NCBI GenBank assembly: GCA_026982705.1
Contig: JALSGP010000006.1
Coordinates: 37,349-101,348 of the forward strand
Direction of reading: 5' to 3'
From: Alphaproteobacteria bacterium
Lineage (GTDB): Bacteria; Pseudomonadota; Alphaproteobacteria; Geminicoccales; Geminicoccaceae
Length of the DNA: 64,000 nt
The notes under the pieces were generated by a model. The model did not search any database. It saw nothing but the letters and a program-made list of their open reading frames with translations, and was not told where the DNA came from. How positions within the stretch are numbered: the first letter of the stretch is position 1; every line of letters starts with the position of its first letter. Shown piece by piece: positions 46,195 through 56,189 of this stretch. The position numbers were made by a program, and so were the translations under genes.

Positions 46195-47027
46195 TTGCGT
46201 CGCACAAGCAGGCCCGCACCCTCCCCGGGAGCGTCGTGCGGGTGCACGGCAGGCCGCCGGGCGGACCCGTCTCCGGGCGCGGCGAGGTGGTGTTTCCCGG
46301 GGAGGCGGCGTGAGGCCGAAGGGAAGGGGTGGGCCGGGCCACGCCGCATCTCCGGTCCATCGCCATGGCCGGGACGATCCGCCGCCTCCGGCGCGTGCCG
46401 GAGCCCGCCGCCCGGTCGGATGGATCCGGCGGGAGCCGCCCGTGGCACCCGCGTCCGGCCCATCCCGAGGCCGTGGATCGCACGGACGCAACCGGGAGAC
46501 CAGAACCTCGCCCCGCCATGGCCGCGAACGGCGCCGCCACGGCGTCCCACCCGGACACCTCGCGACGCCCTCGGGAGCGGTGCGCCGTCCGTGGACGCCG
46601 TCCGTTCCGGCCTTCGCCTCCATCCGACGATCTCTTCGCTCGGGATCGAGGGGGCGGCCTGGCCTCGGCGGGCATCGACGGCGCCCGTTCCGGGACCCGG
46701 GAGCGGCGCGCGGAGGATCGGCAGGGGGCCGCGTGACAGCGCAGTGCCCGGGCATCATCGGAACGCCGGCCCCTCCTCCCGCGGGCCGCGACGGCGGCGG
46801 CACGCCCGCCGGGGCCCCCGCCGGCACACGCCCTGTGCGACGGGACGGTCGACGTACGCAGGGGACCGACCGCCCGAGGCGCGGCGCACCCTCGCGGGGC
46901 TGCGGACGGTCGACGGACCGCAGGGGGACCGCCCCGTTGTCGGACGGCGCGTGACCCCGCTCCGTCGAGACGATCCGGCCCCGCCGGGCCATCCGCCGGG
47001 ACCCGCCCCCGACTTTCCGGCACCCCC
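46195..47027. other. Non-coding stretch between candidate sRNA and hypothetical gene
   Basis: I find no gene in these 830 bp. The open frames on both strands are Arg/Pro/Gly-rich and have no family signature. Nothing repeated was seen. Confidence 0.4.
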
Positions 47028-47528
47028 TCACTCCAGGGTCCAGAGGGCGGCGGTGGCGCCGTCGAGGTCCACCAGCAGCCCGCGCAGGGTCGTGGCGAGA
47101 TCCGCCCGCGGAACCGTCCCGGCGGTGGCGACGAGGCGGACGAGACGGCGCAGATCCTCCCGCATCGCCGCCACCACCGCCCGGCGTCGGGGATCGCCGG
47201 CGACGGCCGGATGCGCGGCGAGCCGATCCAGACGGCGCTCCAGGGTCCGCGCGAGGCGGCGGAGGGCGGCGAGGGCGAGGTCGGGACCACCGACGGCCGG
47301 CACCACGGGACCGGCGGAGACCCGCGGCGACGGCGCGGAGTCCGGCATCTCCAGGGCATCGAGCTGCACCAGCGCGCGGGCGATGGCATCTTCCAGCACC
47401 TCGAGCGCGGGCGCGAGCCCGGCGGCCGGCAGTGCCCCTTCCCCCGCCGCGGCCGGCCGCGGACCCGACACCCACAGCAGCGCGACCACCCAAAGCAGCG
47501 ACACCACCCGCACGTCCTTCGACCCCAT
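47028..47528 (-). CDS. Hypothetical exported protein
   Basis: This 166-residue protein is of unknown family. It starts with a signal peptide (VVSLLWVVALLWVSG, cleavage probably after PRPAAA near residue 28). The mature part is helical (LEVLEDAIARALVQLDAL; AALRRLARTLERRLDRLAAH; MREDLRRLVRLVATAG) with no Cys. It is divergent from the LOG-family gene, with 62 bp between starts. A periplasmic helical protein is all that can be said. Confidence 0.6.
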   Translation of the reverse strand: MGSKDVRVVSLLWVVALLWVSGPRPAAAGEGALPAAGLAPALEVLEDAIARALVQLDALEMPDSAPSPRVSAGPVVPAVGGPDLALAALRRLARTLERRLDRLAAHPAVAGDPRRRAVVAAMREDLRRLVRLVATAGTVPRADLATTLRGLLVDLDGATAALWTLE

Positions 47529-47590
47529 CCGGCTGCCGCTCGGACTATAACCCCTCGGGGTTGACGGAGCGTGAACGACGGAAGGGGATC

Positions 47591-48514
47591 ATGGAACGCG
47601 GACCCGACCACCCACATCTTCCCAGCGCCCGCGAGGACCACGAGCACGCGCAGCGCGCCGTCGACACGCCGCAGACCCGCTCGCCCAGCTACCGTCTCGC
47701 CTACGCCGACGTGGAGTTCCTGCTGCGGGAGGAGCTGCGGCCGGTGCGGCTGCAGCTGGAGCTGCTGAAGCCGGAGCTGGTGCTGCAGGAGCACGAGATC
47801 GAGACCACCATCGTCGTCTTCGGCTCCTCCCGCATCCCGGCCCCGGAGGCGGCACGGGCGCGGCTCGCGGAGGCGGAGCGCCGCCTCGCCGAGGATCCGG
47901 ACGATGCGGCGGCGGCCCGGGCGGTGGCGGCGGCACGCCGCGAGGTCCGCCGCTCGCGCTGGTACGAGGAGGCCCGCCGCTTCGCCGCCATCGTCTCCCG
48001 CGCCGGTCAGACCGACGGACCGCGGCGCTTCGTGATCACCACCGGCGGCGGACCCGGCATCATGGAGGCGGCGAACCGGGGAGCCCACGAGGTGGGAGCC
48101 AAATCGGTCGGTCTCAACATCACCCTGCCGCGTGAGCAGTTCCCCAATCCCTACATCACGCCGGAACTGTGCTTCCAGTTCCACTATTTCGCCATCCGCA
48201 AGATGCACTTCCTCATGCGCGCGCGGGGAATCGTCTTCTTTCCTGGCGGCTACGGCACCCTCGACGAACTGTTCGAGACCCTCACCCTGGTGCAGACCGG
48301 CAAGGCGCGGCCGCTGCCCATCGTGCTGTTCGACGAGGGCCACTGGCGGCGCATCGTCGACTTCGACGCCCTGGTGGAGGAGGGGATGATCGATCCGGCC
48401 GACGTCCGCCTGTTCCGCTACGTGGAGACGGCGGAGGAGGCGTGGGAGTACATCTGCGCCTTCCACGGCGTGGATCCCTGGCCGCGGGGACGGTCACCGC
48501 GCGCCGCCGGCTGA
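47591..48514 (+). CDS. LOG family (TIGR00730-type) protein, lysine decarboxylase-like Rossmann fold
   Basis: The 307-residue protein belongs to the LOG/YgdH superfamily, whose members hydrolyse nucleoside monophosphates (some activate cytokinins). It has the signature FFPGGYGTLDELFETLT near residue 220 and FVITTGGGPGIMEAANRGA near 150. It is longer than plant-type LOG by an N-terminal 90 residues including a coiled segment (EAARARLAEAERRLAED). The true substrate is unknown; AMP or GMP nucleosidase-like activity is plausible. Confidence 0.85.
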   Translation: MERGPDHPHLPSAREDHEHAQRAVDTPQTRSPSYRLAYADVEFLLREELRPVRLQLELLKPELVLQEHEIETTIVVFGSSRIPAPEAARARLAEAERRLAEDPDDAAAARAVAAARREVRRSRWYEEARRFAAIVSRAGQTDGPRRFVITTGGGPGIMEAANRGAHEVGAKSVGLNITLPREQFPNPYITPELCFQFHYFAIRKMHFLMRARGIVFFPGGYGTLDELFETLTLVQTGKARPLPIVLFDEGHWRRIVDFDALVEEGMIDPADVRLFRYVETAEEAWEYICAFHGVDPWPRGRSPRAAG

Positions 48515-48636
48515 ACGCCGCCCGCGGAATGCCCGCTGCCGACGGGGAATGTCGCTTCGCGGACACGAGCGTGACGGCAGCGATCCGCCGGATCGCCGGC
48601 GCCCGGCCGCCGGTGCGCGTGGGAGCCGGCGCGGGT

Positions 48637-51300
48637 TCAGCCGATGCGGCCGTGGCAGTGCTTGTACTTGCGGCCGGAGCCGCAGGGACAGGGCTGATTG
48701 CGGCCCACCTTGCCCCAGGTGGCGGGATCCGTCGGATCCACCTCGCCGCCGGCGCCCGCCATGGCCATGGCCCGGGCGCGCCGGGGGCGGGCCGGCGCCG
48801 GTTCCGGCTCGGCGGCCGGCTCCGGTTCCGGCTCCGGCAGGCGGATCTCCAGATGGGCCAGCGCCTGGGTGACGGCGAGGCGCAGCTGGGCGAGCATCGA
48901 TTCGAAGAGGGCGAAGGCCTCGCGCTTGTATTCGTTGAGGGGATCGCGCTGGCCGTAACCCCGCAGGTGGATGCCCTGACGCAGATGGTCGAGATGGAGC
49001 AGATGCTCCTTCCACAGATGGTCGAGGATCTGCAGCAGCAGGCTCTTTTCGGCCATGCGCAGGAGCGGCTCGCCGTAGTCGGCCGCCTTGCGGGCCATGA
49101 GGGCGTCGGTGGCCTCGACGATGCGGCGGCCGATCTCCTCCTCGGCGATGCCCTCCTCGCGTCCCCATTCGCGGACGGGCAGGCGCAGGCCGAAGACGGC
49201 CTCCACCTCCTTCTCCAGCCCCTCGAGGTCCCACTGTTCCGGATAGGCGCGCTCGGGGATGTGGCGCGCCACCAGATCTTCGATCACCTGGTGGCGCATG
49301 TCCCGCACCATGTCGGCGACGTTCTCCGCCTCGAGGATCTCCCGACGCTGCTGATAGACGACCCGGCGCTGGTCGTTCATCACGTCGTCGAACTTGAGGA
49401 GATTCTTGCGGATCTCGAAGTTGCGCGCCTCGACCTTCTGCTGGGCCTTCTCCAGGGCCTTGTTGATCCACGGATGGACGATGGCCTCGCCGTCGCGCAG
49501 GCCGAGCTTCTGGAGGATGCCGTCCATGCGCTCGGAGCCGAAGATGCGCATGAGGTCGTCCTCGAGGGAGAGGAAGAACTTGGATCGGCCGGGATCGCCC
49601 TGCCGCCCGGAACGGCCGCGCAGCTGGTTGTCGATGCGGCGGCTCTCGTGGCGCTCGGTCCCGATCACGTAGAGGCCGCCCAGCGCCTTCACCTTCTCCC
49701 GCTCCGCCTCCACCTCGCGGCGGATCCGCTCCGCCGCCGCGGGATCGGGATCGTCGCCCAGCTCCTGACGGATCCGCATCTCGGCATTGCCGCCGAGCTG
49801 GATGTCGGTCCCGCGCCCGGCCATGTTGGTGGCGATGGTGACGGCGCCGAGACGCCCGGCCTGGGCGATGATCTGCGCCTCCTTCTCGTGATAGCGGGCG
49901 TTGAGCACCTGATGGGGAATGCCCTTCTTCTTGAGCATCCCCGACAGCAGTTCCGACTTCTCGATGGAGACGGTGCCCACCAGCACCGGCTGGCCGCGGC
50001 GGTGCGCCTCCTCGATCTCGCGGACGATGGCCTCGTACTTCTCCCGCGCGGTGCGGTAGACCTCGTCGTCCTCGTCCCTGCGGATCATGGGCTTGTGGGT
50101 GGGGATCACCACCACCTCAAGCCCGTAGATCTCCTGGAATTCCGCCGCCTCCGTCTCGGCGGTGCCGGTCATGCCGGCGAGCTTCTCGTAGAGGCGGAAG
50201 TAGTTCTGGAAGGTGATGGAGGCGAGGGTCTGGTTCTCCGGCAGGATCGGCACCCGTTCCTTCGCCTCCAGCGCCTGGTGGAGGCCGTCGGAGTAACGCC
50301 GCCCCGGCATCATGCGGCCGGTGAACTCGTCGATGATGACGACCTTGCCGTCCTTGACGATGTAGTCGACGTCGCGGCGGAACAGGTGGTGGGCCCGCAG
50401 CGCCTGCTGGATGTGGTGGACCAGCGTCACGTTCTCGATGTCGTAGAGACCGCCGCCCCGCAGCAGCCCCGCCTCCCGCAGCAGCGTCTCCATGCGCTCG
50501 ACGCCGCGCTCGGTCAGGACCACCGTGCGCTGCTTCTCGTCCTTCTCCCAGTCCCGCGGCTCCAGCTTCCGCACCAGCTCGTCCACCAGCTGATAGAGGC
50601 GCGAACTGTCCTCCGCCGGCCCGGAGATGATGAGGGGTGTGCGGGCCTCGTCGATGAGGATGCTGTCGACCTCGTCGACGATGGCATAGTAGTGTTCCCG
50701 CTGGACCATGTCCTCCAGCCGGAGGCGCATGTTGTCCCGCAGGTAGTCGAAACCGAACTCGTTGTTGGTGCCGTAGGTGACGTCACAGGCGTAGGCAGCA
50801 CGACGTTCGGCGTCGGAGAGACCGGAGACGATGCACCCCACCGACAGGCCGAGGAAGCGGTAGATCTCCCCCATCCACTCGGCGTCGCGGCGGGCGAGAT
50901 AGTCGTTCACCGTCACCACGTGGACGCCGCGGCCGGTGAGGGCGTTGAGATAGGCCGGCAGGGTGGCCACCAGCGTCTTGCCCTCGCCGGTCTTCATCTC
51001 GGCGATCTTGCCCTGGTGGAGGACGATGCCGCCGACGAGCTGGACGTCGAAATGGCGCTGGCCGAGGGTGCGCTTGGCCGCCTCGCGCACGGCGGCGAAG
51101 GCCTCGTGCAGCACCTCCTCGAGGGTGGCCCCGCGTTCGAGCCGTTCGCGGAACCCGCCGGTCTTCGCCCGCAGTTCCTCGTCGGACAGCCGTTCGAATT
51201 CGGGCTCGAGGGCGTTGATCTTCTGGACCTCGGCGCGCAGCCGTCTGACGATGCGGTCGTTGGCGGTGCCGAAGATCCGCTTGGCGAGCGTGCCCAGCAT
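48637..51300 (-). CDS. secA: Preprotein translocase ATPase SecA
   Basis: SecA drives proteins through SecYEG. The 887 residues contain Walker A ([13 protein letters not shown] near 97), the DEVD box ([17 protein letters not shown] near 202), the PPXD region, [13 protein letters not shown] and [13 protein letters not shown] of the second motor domain, and the wing/scaffold domains. The end has a C-terminal zinc motif [14 protein letters not shown] for SecB/lipid binding. ATG 51300 ([12 protein letters not shown]) is the family start. It is divergent from pmtA. Confidence 0.97.
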   Translation of the reverse strand: MLGTLAKRIFGTANDRIVRRLRAEVQKINALEPEFERLSDEELRAKTGGFRERLERGATLEEVLHEAFAAVREAAKRTLGQRHFDVQLVGGIVLHQGKIAEMKTGEGKTLVATLPAYLNALTGRGVHVVTVNDYLARRDAEWMGEIYRFLGLSVGCIVSGLSDAERRAAYACDVTYGTNNEFGFDYLRDNMRLRLEDMVQREHYYAIVDEVDSILIDEARTPLIISGPAEDSSRLYQLVDELVRKLEPRDWEKDEKQRTVVLTERGVERMETLLREAGLLRGGGLYDIENVTLVHHIQQALRAHHLFRRDVDYIVKDGKVVIIDEFTGRMMPGRRYSDGLHQALEAKERVPILPENQTLASITFQNYFRLYEKLAGMTGTAETEAAEFQEIYGLEVVVIPTHKPMIRRDEDDEVYRTAREKYEAIVREIEEAHRRGQPVLVGTVSIEKSELLSGMLKKKGIPHQVLNARYHEKEAQIIAQAGRLGAVTIATNMAGRGTDIQLGGNAEMRIRQELGDDPDPAAAERIRREVEAEREKVKALGGLYVIGTERHESRRIDNQLRGRSGRQGDPGRSKFFLSLEDDLMRIFGSERMDGILQKLGLRDGEAIVHPWINKALEKAQQKVEARNFEIRKNLLKFDDVMNDQRRVVYQQRREILEAENVADMVRDMRHQVIEDLVARHIPERAYPEQWDLEGLEKEVEAVFGLRLPVREWGREEGIAEEEIGRRIVEATDALMARKAADYGEPLLRMAEKSLLLQILDHLWKEHLLHLDHLRQGIHLRGYGQRDPLNEYKREAFALFESMLAQLRLAVTQALAHLEIRLPEPEPEPAAEPEPAPARPRRARAMAMAGAGGEVDPTDPATWGKVGRNQPCPCGSGRKYKHCHGRIG

Positions 51301-51497
51301 GTGCGGAATGGACCTCGCGGGCGGTTCGTGACACGATCCCACCTCAAGTAGGCGCGGGCCGGAGGGGTGTCAACGCGGGCCGGGAGGCGCGGCCTTTGCC
51401 AAGATCGCCACCGGGGCCTATGTTGCGGGGCAGCGGATGCGGTGGCGACCGGTGGGGCGGCGCGCCCGGGCCGCGTCGGGTCGGAGGAAACGGTCCC

Positions 51498-52106
51498 ATG
51501 CGTCAGGACAAGCTGGTCGAGGAACGCGAGCTGTTCTTCAAGCAGTGGCTGCGTTCGCCGCGTTCCATGGGCTCCATCATCCCCTCCTCGCGGGCGCTGG
51601 CGCGGGCGGTGGCGCGGGAGACGGTGTGGCGGCCCGGCGCCTTCGTGGTGGAGCTGGGCGGCGGCACCGGCGCCATCACCCGCGGACTGCTGGAGGCGGG
51701 GATCCCGCCCGAACATCTGCTGGTGGTGGAACTGGACCGGCCGCTCTACGAATATCTCCGCGACACCTTCCGTGAATGTCGGGTGGTGCAGGGGGATGCC
51801 ACCCGCCTGGACGAGATCCTGACCCGCCAGGGCATCGCACGGGTCTCGACGGTCGTCTCCGGGCTGCCGATGGTCAACATGCCCAAGGACTTCAAGCGGG
51901 CGGTGATCGACCAGGCCTTCCGGGCCGTCGGGCCGGACGGGGTGGTCCTCCAGTACAGCTATTCGCCCGTCTGCCCGATCCCGGCGGCGGAGTTGGGCGT
52001 GGAGGCCCGGATCGCCCGCTGGGTGCCGTGGAACGTTCCGCCGGCGGCGGTGTGGCGCTACACGCGCCGGCACCGGCACGTTGCGTCCGGCCGCCATCCG
52101 GGCTAG
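51498..52106 (+). CDS. pmtA: PmtA-like phospholipid N-methyltransferase
   Basis: This is a SAM-dependent enzyme of the Rhodobacter/Agrobacterium-type phosphatidylethanolamine N-methyltransferases, which make phosphatidylcholine. The SAM loop is VVELGGGTGAITRGLL near residue 50, with VVELDRPLYEYL and VQGDATRLDEI. The post-motif VVSGLPMVNMP replaces the DPPY-like motif of related rRNA methyltransferases such as KsgA. It has 202 residues from ATG 51498 after GGAGG. Substrate assignment is by family. Confidence 0.85.
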   Translation: MRQDKLVEERELFFKQWLRSPRSMGSIIPSSRALARAVARETVWRPGAFVVELGGGTGAITRGLLEAGIPPEHLLVVELDRPLYEYLRDTFRECRVVQGDATRLDEILTRQGIARVSTVVSGLPMVNMPKDFKRAVIDQAFRAVGPDGVVLQYSYSPVCPIPAAELGVEARIARWVPWNVPPAAVWRYTRRHRHVASGRHPG

Positions 52107-52155
52107 AGCGGGCGCGCCGAATGGTTTCATCTGCAACCGACCAAGGGAGGGGAGC

Positions 52156-53301
52156 ATGCAGAGACGAGCCCTGCTGGCCGGCATCGCCGTGGCGGGTCTG
52201 CTGCTGGGGGCACCGGAGGCGCGGAGCGCCGAGCCCATCCGGATCGGCTCCTTCCTCGCCGTCACCGGGCCGGCCGCCTTCCTCGGCGATCCCGAGCGGA
52301 AGACTCTCGAACTGTACGTGAAGAAGATCAACGAAAAGGGCGGCGTGCTCGGCCGACCGCTGGAGCTGGTGGTCTACGACACCGGCACGAACGCCAAGAA
52401 CGCCGTCACCTACGTCAAGCGTCTGATCGAGCAGGACCGGGTCGACTTCATCATCGGCGGCACCACCACCGGCGAGACCATGGCGGTCGTCAAGCTGGTG
52501 GAGCGCGCCGGCATCCCCTTCATCTCGCTGGGTGGGGCCTCGGTCATCGTCGAACCGGTCAAGAAGTGGGTCTTCAAGACCCCGCACACCGACCGCATGG
52601 CGGTGCAGAAGGTCTACGAGGACATGAAGAGGGAGGGCTACACCGAGATCGGGCTCATCGCCGGTTCGGGTGGCTTCGACAAGTCCTGTCTCAAGAACGC
52701 GGAACAGCTCGCCCCCGAGTACGGTTTCACCGTCAAGGCCAAGGAACAGTACGGCCGCGGTGACACCGACATGACGCCGCAGCTCACCAAGATCCGTGAC
52801 GCGGGCGTGCAGGCGGTGCTCTTCTGCGGCTTCGGCGCGCCATCGGTGATCGTGACCAAGAACTACGCCCAGCTCGGCATCGAGGCCCAGCTCTACCACA
52901 ATCACGGCTCCTGCTCCAAGCGCTTCGTCGAGGGAGCCGGGGCCGCCGCCGAGGGCGTGCGCCTGCCTTGCGCCGCGCTGGTGGTGGCCGACCAGCTCCC
53001 GGCGGACGATCCCCAGCGGGAGGTGGCCCTCGCCTACAAGAAGGACTACGAGGGCACCTACGGCGAGGAGGTCTCCACCTTCGGCGGCCACGCCTACGAC
53101 GCGCTGATGCTGCTGGTGAACGCCATCGAACGGGCCGGGACCACCGATCGCGCCGCGGTGCGCGACGCCCTCGAGCAGACGAAGGAGTTCGTCGGCGTGG
53201 ACGGCATCTTCACCATGTCGCCGGAGGACCACATGGGCCTCGACCTGCGCTCCTTCAAAATGCTCGAGGTGCGGGACGGCAACTGGAAGCTGCTGTACTG
53301 A
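52156..53301 (+). CDS. Orphan ABC transporter substrate-binding protein (branched-chain amino acid type)
   Basis: This 381-residue periplasmic binding protein has the LivJ/Peripla_BP_6 fold. A signal peptide (LLAGIAVAGLLLGAPEARS) precedes IRIGSFLAVTGPAAFLGDPE, and KINEKGGVLGRPLELVVYD and FGGHAYDALMLLVNAIE follow. Ligand is likely an amino acid, amide or aromatic acid. No permease or ATPase genes are adjacent, so it must serve a transporter encoded elsewhere. GGGAGGGGAG precedes the ATG. A 12-bp stem-loop at 53364 probably ends its transcript. Confidence 0.87.
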   Translation: MQRRALLAGIAVAGLLLGAPEARSAEPIRIGSFLAVTGPAAFLGDPERKTLELYVKKINEKGGVLGRPLELVVYDTGTNAKNAVTYVKRLIEQDRVDFIIGGTTTGETMAVVKLVERAGIPFISLGGASVIVEPVKKWVFKTPHTDRMAVQKVYEDMKREGYTEIGLIAGSGGFDKSCLKNAEQLAPEYGFTVKAKEQYGRGDTDMTPQLTKIRDAGVQAVLFCGFGAPSVIVTKNYAQLGIEAQLYHNHGSCSKRFVEGAGAAAEGVRLPCAALVVADQLPADDPQREVALAYKKDYEGTYGEEVSTFGGHAYDALMLLVNAIERAGTTDRAAVRDALEQTKEFVGVDGIFTMSPEDHMGLDLRSFKMLEVRDGNWKLLY

Positions 53302-54225
53302 ATGCGGACAGGAGGTGTGATCGACCGCGAGCAGGAGCGATCACACGAACCGGATCCGGAGGAGGGGGCGGAGCCGACCTTCACGGCTCCGCCCCCGTCT
53401 TGGGTGCGTCGTCTCGCCGGGCTCACCCACGAGCTCGGCGTGGTGGTGGCCACCGTCGTCTGTGGTGTCACGGGCGTGGTGCTGGGCGGGCTACTGGTCA
53501 CCCTGCTCCACGTCTGGCAGGGTATCCCGCTGCTGGTGGCGCTGCGCCTCGGCTTCGCGGCGGGCCTGGTCACCGGGCTGCTGGTGGCGGTGCCGGCAGC
53601 GGTGCTGCTGCGGCTGGTGGACGATCTCGTCACCGGCCGCGCACGGCTGGAGGAGGAGATCCGTCGCCGCCGCCGGGTGGAACGGGCGCTGCGCCGGCTC
53701 GCCGACGTGGATCCCCTGACCGGTCTCTACAACCGCCGCGCGTTCCTGGAGCGTGCCCGCCAGATCGCCGATCTCGCCCGCCGGCACGGTTTTCCCCTTT
53801 CCATGCTGATCCTCGACGTGGACCGTTTCAAGCGCATCAACGACAGCGCCGGCCACGCCGTCGGCGACGAGGTGCTGCGGCGGTTGGGGGAGGTGGTGCG
53901 ACGCGCGCTGCGCCGCACCGACATCGCCGCGCGCTTCGGCGGTGACGAGTTCGTGGTGCTGCTGCCCTATACCGATGTGCCGGGGGCGCGGGAGGCGGCG
54001 GAGCGGATCCGCCGGCGGGTGCGGACCCTGGAGGGGCCGGCCCGCTTCACGGTGAGCGTCGGCGTCGCCACCGTCGCCGGCGCCGATGCCCTGATCGAGA
54101 ACCTGCTCACCCGGGCCGATCGTGCCCTCTACCGGGCCAAGGAGGAGGGACGGGACCGGGTGGCGGTGGCGGAGCCGCCGCGCGGACTCCCGCCGCCACC
54201 TGCGGGGGAGGGGGGCACCGCCTGA
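53302..54225 (+). CDS. Membrane-bound diguanylate cyclase (GGDEF)
   Basis: The enzyme makes cyclic di-GMP, which shifts cells from motility to attachment. After a charged N-terminus come two transmembrane helices (VVVATVVCGVTGVVLGGLLV about 48-67; LGFAAGLVTGLLVAVPAAVL about 77-98), a short coil, and a GGDEF domain (about 130-295). The active site reads RFGGDEFVVLLPY and an RxxD inhibitory site (RRTD) stands five residues before it, so product inhibition is expected. ATG 53302 directly abuts the previous stop but has no good ribosome site. GTG 53404, beyond the stem-loop, is an alternative start. Confidence 0.85.
   Translation: MRTGGVIDREQERSHEPDPEEGAEPTFTAPPPSWVRRLAGLTHELGVVVATVVCGVTGVVLGGLLVTLLHVWQGIPLLVALRLGFAAGLVTGLLVAVPAAVLLRLVDDLVTGRARLEEEIRRRRRVERALRRLADVDPLTGLYNRRAFLERARQIADLARRHGFPLSMLILDVDRFKRINDSAGHAVGDEVLRRLGEVVRRALRRTDIAARFGGDEFVVLLPYTDVPGAREAAERIRRRVRTLEGPARFTVSVGVATVAGADALIENLLTRADRALYRAKEEGRDRVAVAEPPRGLPPPPAGEGGTA
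53364..53396 (+). terminator. Strong stem-loop within the 5' part of the GGDEF gene
   Basis: GGGGGCGGAGCC and GGCTCCGCCCCC form a perfect 12-bp stem around a 9-nt loop, followed by GTCTTG. It lies 63 bp after the substrate-binding-protein stop. It looks like that gene's terminator but falls inside the longest GGDEF reading frame, so it may attenuate read-through. Confidence 0.55.
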
Positions 54226-54323
54226 CGGCGCCCGTCCCCAGTCCCTCGGCGAGGCGGGCGCTTTTTCCGACTCCGGAATCGCTCTAGACGTGGGCGGCGG
54301 GCGGTCCGCAGCGAGGAGGAGCC

Positions 54324-55310
54324 ATGTCCCTCTTTCCCCTCTCCTTCGGCCCCAGCAAGCGCTTCACCGATCTCGACGAGCGGGAGGTCCTGGCCCTCGC
54401 CATCTCCCTCGAGGAGGACGATGCCCGCATCTACCGCGATTTCGCCGAAGCGCTCCGCGACACCTTTCCCCATTCGGCGCGGGTGTTCGAGGAAATGGCG
54501 GCGGAGGAGGACAACCATCGCCGGTGGCTGATGGACGTGTACCGGCGCAAGTTCGGCGACCACATCCCCATGATCCGGCGTGAACACGTGCGGGGATTCA
54601 TCCGGCGTCGGCCCGTGTGGCTGATGCGACACGCCGATCTCAAGACCATCCGCCACATGGCCGAGTCCCTCGAGGAGGAGACCCGCAACTTCTATCTCAA
54701 GGCCGCCGAGCGGGTCACCGACCTGGACATCCGCGATCTGCTGTACCGTCTCGCCGAGACCGAGAGCGAGCACGCTTCGCTGGCCCGGCGACTGCGCGAG
54801 CGCTACGCCAGCGGCGAGGCGGCGGCCGAGGAGGAAGAGGCGGCCCACCAGCGCTTCGTGCTCCAGTACGTCCAGCCCGGCCTCCTCGGGCTCATGGACG
54901 GCTCCGTCTCCACCCTGGCGCCGTTGTTCGCCGCCGCCTTCGCCACCGGCGACACCTGGGAGACCTTCCTCGTGGGCACCGCCGCCTCGGTGGGGGCGGG
55001 CATCTCCATGGGCTTCGCCGAGGCCCTGTCCGACGACGGGGCCCTCACCGGCCGCGGCCACCCCTGGATCCGCGGCGTGGTCACCGGCGTCATGACCACC
55101 GTGGGCGGCCTCGGCCACACCCTGCCCTATCTCATTCCCGACTTCTTCTGGGCCACCTTCCTCGCGGTGGTGGTGGTGCTGGTGGAGCTGTGGGCCATCG
55201 CCTGGATCCGCGCCCGCTACATGGACACGCCGTTCCTCCAGGCGGTCTACCAGGTGGTGGTCGGCGGCTTCCTGGTCTTCCTCACCGGGATCCTCATCGG
55301 CCACGCGTGA
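54324..55310 (+). CDS. mbfA: Membrane-bound ferritin MbfA (erythrin-VIT1 iron exporter)
   Basis: MbfA exports iron and protects against peroxide in Bradyrhizobium and Agrobacterium. The 328 residues join an N-terminal rubrerythrin/ferritin-like four-helix domain with di-iron Glu/His motifs ([57 protein letters not shown]) to a C-terminal VIT1-type membrane domain (about 180-328; [20 protein letters not shown]). In rhizobia it is under Irr control, but I see no clear ICE box in the short upstream region. ATG 54324 follows GAGGAG. Confidence 0.9.
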   Translation: MSLFPLSFGPSKRFTDLDEREVLALAISLEEDDARIYRDFAEALRDTFPHSARVFEEMAAEEDNHRRWLMDVYRRKFGDHIPMIRREHVRGFIRRRPVWLMRHADLKTIRHMAESLEEETRNFYLKAAERVTDLDIRDLLYRLAETESEHASLARRLRERYASGEAAAEEEEAAHQRFVLQYVQPGLLGLMDGSVSTLAPLFAAAFATGDTWETFLVGTAASVGAGISMGFAEALSDDGALTGRGHPWIRGVVTGVMTTVGGLGHTLPYLIPDFFWATFLAVVVVLVELWAIAWIRARYMDTPFLQAVYQVVVGGFLVFLTGILIGHA

Positions 55311-55342
55311 GGAGCGCGGGGGCGGCCGCCGCCTCCGATCGC

Positions 55343-56161
55343 TCAGCGCAGATCCGAGAGGGCGAGACGGGCGCGGGAGACCAGGGCCTGGATCTTCGCC
55401 GGGGAAGCGGTCTCCGTCGAGGGCCCGGGCGCGGCGAGACCCTTCGAGAGCTCCGCGAGGATCCCGTCGATCTCCCCGCGCACCGCCTCCGGCGCGCTCG
55501 CGGCGACGCGCCTCCAGAGGGTCTCCGCGGACCGCAGCATGCCCCGGGCCGCCTCCTGGTCTTCCCCGTTCGTCACGCGCCCTTCGGTGACGGCTTCTCC
55601 ATATTCCGCGGCCAGCCGGGCCAGCAGGCGGTCGAGGACCCGCGCCGTGAAGGCCGGATCGCGGAGACGGTCGCCGACCAGCGCCTCCAGTGTCCGTCCG
55701 ATGGCGGCGCGCGCCGCTTCCGCCCGCCGCCGCGCCACCGTCGCATCCTCTCCGGCCGCGGCGTGGACCACGGCGAGCGCCGCCTCCAGTTCCTCCTCCG
55801 CGGCCCGGAACCGGGTCTCGAGGGGCCCGTGGATGCGCGGGAACACCGTCTCCAGAGGGTGTTGGAGATGGGGGCGGGCGGCGTCGCCGGCACCGGCGGC
55901 CAGCAGCCTCAGCGCCACCCGCAGATGGCCGTCCATGGCCAGCAGCGCCGCGGCGAGGGTGGCGTCGTCCGCGACGGCGATCCCCCGCTCGCCACGGGCC
56001 TCGCCACCCTCTCCCCCTTCACCGCCCTCGCCGCCGGAGGCGAGGGCCGGCGGCACGCCCACGCCGGGTCCGGTGAGGTGCCCCGGCGGGGCGACGGTAC
56101 CGCCGCCCACCAGCACGGCGGTGGAAAGGCCGATCCAGATGCGGCGTCGTCCGCGGATCAT
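55343..56161 (-). CDS. Hypothetical exported protein
   Basis: The 272-residue protein is of unrecognised family. A signal peptide (IWIGLSTAVLVGGGTVA) is followed by a Gly/Glu-rich linker (GGEGGEGGEGGEARGE) and a long helical domain (LAAALLAMDGHLRVALRLL; FRAAEEELEAALAVVHAA; TARVLDRLLARLAAEYGEAV). It lies between mbfA (convergent) and a PKHD dioxygenase (28 bp upstream, same strand). Both neighbours are iron-related, so an iron link is possible but unproven. Confidence 0.6.
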   Translation of the reverse strand: MIRGRRRIWIGLSTAVLVGGGTVAPPGHLTGPGVGVPPALASGGEGGEGGEGGEARGERGIAVADDATLAAALLAMDGHLRVALRLLAAGAGDAARPHLQHPLETVFPRIHGPLETRFRAAEEELEAALAVVHAAAGEDATVARRRAEAARAAIGRTLEALVGDRLRDPAFTARVLDRLLARLAAEYGEAVTEGRVTNGEDQEAARGMLRSAETLWRRVAASAPEAVRGEIDGILAELSKGLAAPGPSTETASPAKIQALVSRARLALSDLR

Positions 56162-56189
56162 CGGTGGTCGTCCTCCGAGCCGGTCCCGT

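Noticed and set aside
46329..46736. A 135-codon plus-strand frame in the non-coding gap
   Set aside because: Low-complexity Arg/Pro/Ser composition, no convincing ribosome site and no family resemblance.
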